This document shows, one piece after another, positions 33,387 through 34,966 of a stretch of DNA of 34,966 nt (position 1 is the stretch's first letter; each line of letters starts with the position of its first letter). Position numbers and translations under genes: made by a program. The notes under the pieces were generated by a model that saw nothing but the letters and a program-made list of their open reading frames with translations, was not told where the DNA came from and did not search any database. The stretch spans positions 1 through 34,966 of the forward strand of contig JAGDXP010000010.1 of the NCBI GenBank assembly GCA_023256475.1, given 5' to 3'. The DNA comes from Thermoplasmata archaeon (GTDB lineage Archaea > Thermoplasmatota > Thermoplasmata > Thermoplasmatales > GCA-001856825).

Positions 33387-34274
33387 GTGAATAATATTTG
33401 GATAATTTTTGCATATGCAGTTACTCCAGTACATGTTGGAATGGGGCGAGCACCTGGTGCCGTTGATTTACCTTTTCAAAGGGATTCTTTTGGATATCCA
33501 ATAATCTATGGATCAAGCTTCAAGGGGACATTAAAATCTGAGATGATTTCTTACTTTGTGAATACAAATGACAATAATAATGGGGGTTTGGATAAAGATC
33601 ATGCAAAGAAATTAGTTAATTGCATATTCGGTTCAGAGCCGGATGACGAGAATAAATCCATGGGAAGATTTATTTTTACGGATATGATACCGATATTCTA
33701 TCCGATTGCAAGCTTGAATGAGGGATATATTTATGTGACAACAGAATATTTGATTAGTCGGGCCAATGATATAATGGAATTAAATGGAAAGGTTGGCAAA
33801 TTTGAAGTTAACAATAATAGTCACGATGACTTAAACAAGATGGTTTTGTTAAGAAATTCCAAGGCAAAGGGCAAGATATGTTTAAATAATAAAAATCCTA
33901 TTACTCTGAGTCAGTCTTTGGAAAGAATTGGATATTTGTTTGATAATTCCAGTAGAGAAGTTTATGTTTTTGATAATGAAGTGGGGTTGCAAATAATAGA
34001 ATCCTCTCTAATTAGATTAACAAGAAACGTATTAGATGACAAAACTAAGAAATCTGAAAATTTGTGGACCGAGGAATATCTGCCACAAGGAACTATATTG
34101 GTGGGCGCAGTAATTGACAGTAACAGAAAAAATGAATCATGTGATATAACAATGGATAAATCATCAATTTTGAAATTTTTAAAAGACAATTTAAATAATA
34201 GATCCATTTTTATCGGTGGCAAAGAAACCATTGGAAAAGGTCTAATAAAATTGAGGTTGTGGTACTATGAATGA
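33387..34274 (+). CDS. cmr4: type III-B RAMP protein Cmr4 (Cas7)
   Basis: Backbone subunit of the Cmr effector complex, which cuts target RNA every six bases; 295 residues from GTG 33387. The RAMP start reads AVTPVHVGMG with H16, then GAVDLPFQRD with D27, matching the slicer Asp of known Cmr4. The GSSFKG motif follows, E229-E-Y231 matches the known Glu/Tyr pair, and the glycine-rich loop GGKETIGKG is at the C-terminus. RNA cleavage should therefore be intact. An ATG at 33369 would add six hydrophobic residues, but the TATA box at 33356-33365 and family numbering favour the GTG. It overlaps cmr5 by 8 bases. Confidence 0.93.
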   Translation: MNNIWIIFAYAVTPVHVGMGRAPGAVDLPFQRDSFGYPIIYGSSFKGTLKSEMISYFVNTNDNNNGGLDKDHAKKLVNCIFGSEPDDENKSMGRFIFTDMIPIFYPIASLNEGYIYVTTEYLISRANDIMELNGKVGKFEVNNNSHDDLNKMVLLRNSKAKGKICLNNKNPITLSQSLERIGYLFDNSSREVYVFDNEVGLQIIESSLIRLTRNVLDDKTKKSENLWTEEYLPQGTILVGAVIDSNRKNESCDITMDKSSILKFLKDNLNNRSIFIGGKETIGKGLIKLRLWYYE

Positions 34275-34806
34275 GTATGTTAAATTTGCTTCAGATATTA
34301 TAAACAAAATAATTTCAACCCAATGTCAATATATTAATCTTAAAATCAAGGATGGAAAAAATAACGTAAAGCCGGGTTTAGTAAGAAGAGCCATAGATTT
34401 TCCCTCATTAATGCTAAACCTCGGATTTATTCCCGCATTTACATTTTATCTATCAAAAGCCGGAGAGCATAAAAATATCTATGAACTATACGACTACCTA
34501 AAATCCGAAAATCAAAATCAGGTTACTAACTCCAATTATATGGAAAATTCAAACCTACTTTGCAAAGAAATGGATATTAGTGAAAGTTGCGGATATACAG
34601 GATACGTTTCAATATTGATACTTTTATTGGAAAAAATTGGAAAGCTTTCTCTCAAAGACTTATCTCAACATAGGCCAGATGAAACACTAGCTAAATTATT
34701 AAATGAAACTGAAAAGAATATCGGAATCAGGGAAGAGAGAATTATTCTGGCATATCTGATTGAATTGAAAAAAGTCATGGAGGCACTTAGTAATGCATTA
34801 CAATGA
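34267..34806 (+). CDS. cmr5: type III-B small subunit Cmr5 (Cas11)
   Basis: A 179-residue, mostly helical protein. The N-terminal helix is followed by RRAIDFPSLMLNLGFIPAF, close to the family's conserved segment where the helical bundle packs, then FYLSKAG. Cmr5 forms the inner filament of the Cmr complex and binds target RNA. It is slightly longer than most family members, with a polar Asn/Ser-rich linker (about 80-100) probably exposed. It overlaps cmr4 by 8 bases and the next gene by 14, a typical coupled cmr operon arrangement. Confidence 0.88.
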   Translation: MNEYVKFASDIINKIISTQCQYINLKIKDGKNNVKPGLVRRAIDFPSLMLNLGFIPAFTFYLSKAGEHKNIYELYDYLKSENQNQVTNSNYMENSNLLCKEMDISESCGYTGYVSILILLLEKIGKLSLKDLSQHRPDETLAKLLNETEKNIGIREERIILAYLIELKKVMEALSNALQ

Positions 34807-34966
34807 TAAATATCATCAAGATAAAACGACTCCTAATGGTGAGAACAACGAATTAGATTTTAGGGAATTAATTAACAAACAAAGCATAGAGTCTATAGCA
34901 AGAGAAGTAGATCGCATTGTTGTAAGTAATTTTACAATTTTTGAGTGGGAATTTGAACAAATCACA
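34793..34966 (+). CDS. truncated RAMP protein, probably Cmr6 (N-terminal 58 codons only)
   Basis: An open frame from ATG 34793 to the window edge with no stop. The visible N-terminus is polar (MHYNDKYHQDKTTPNGENN), then helical, and ends in a beta strand NFTIFEWEFEQIT. That looks like the first strand of a RAMP ferredoxin fold just before the usual TP motif. Position after cmr4-cmr5 and the N-terminal extension suggest Cmr6; Cmr1 is the alternative. The 14-base overlap with cmr5 supports co-translation. No catalytic or diagnostic motif is inside the window, so the identity is inferred. Confidence 0.6.
   Translation, partial: MHYNDKYHQDKTTPNGENNELDFRELINKQSIESIAREVDRIVVSNFTIFEWEFEQIT

Noticed and set aside
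31243-34966. CRISPR array near the Cmr genes
   Set aside because: I looked for regularly spaced repeats in the intergenic stretches and saw none.

Overview
The window looks like part of a chromosome of a Thermoplasmatales-like euryarchaeon: moderately AT-rich, archaeal information-processing genes, an isolated 5S rRNA gene, TATA boxes about 25-27 bases upstream of start codons (leaderless transcripts), and Shine-Dalgarno (SD) sequences mainly inside operons. The lineage call rests on gene style and order recognised by eye; I cannot name a genus or species.

Layout. 1-62: 3' part of a tRNA-Asp on the minus strand, cut by the window edge. 88-6013: a hypothetical protein, an aldo/keto reductase, the mevalonate-entry operon (HMG-CoA synthase, thiolase homologue, DUF35 zinc-ribbon/OB protein), a membrane-anchored FKBP isomerase and an EamA transporter. 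6019-10903 (minus): the str translation operon, read uS12-uS7-EF-2-EF-1A-uS10. 11007-13399: a Bat-type HTH regulator, a hemerythrin-like protein, a methyltransferase and a SemiSWEET transporter. 13549-18822: divergent thrB/thrC, a D-2-hydroxyacid dehydrogenase, an FAH-family enzyme and a CPA-type antiporter. 18847-18971: 5S rRNA, followed by a HAD phosphatase, RadB, FEN1 and thymidylate kinase. 21857-23922 (minus): MarC, TsaC/Sua5 and methionine aminopeptidase. 23974-26634: a nitrilase-family hydrolase and a four-gene minus-strand cluster ending in MazG. 26754-30958: an amino-acid permease, ornithine cyclodeaminase-family and CocE/X-Pro peptidase operon that looks built for uptake and breakdown of amino acids or peptides.

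31243 to the end is different: visibly more AT-rich, with two gene-poor stretches, and it carries the edge of a type III-B (Cmr) CRISPR effector locus. Csx1 (CARF plus HEPN RNase) is divergent from cmr4-cmr5 and a truncated third gene, probably cmr6. Known biology of such systems is that the Cas10/Cmr2 subunit, not in this window, makes cyclic oligoadenylate that activates Csx1. No CRISPR array, cas1/cas2 or cas6 is visible here.

The most notable oddity is the thiolase homologue of the mevalonate operon. It contains no cysteine at all: Ser stands where the catalytic Cys belongs and Asn replaces the His of the GHP motif, although its HMG-CoA synthase and DUF35 partners look intact. A near-perfect 10-bp dyad lies directly upstream of that operon's TATA box. 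The III-B locus is a known system type; I found no clearly new defence system.
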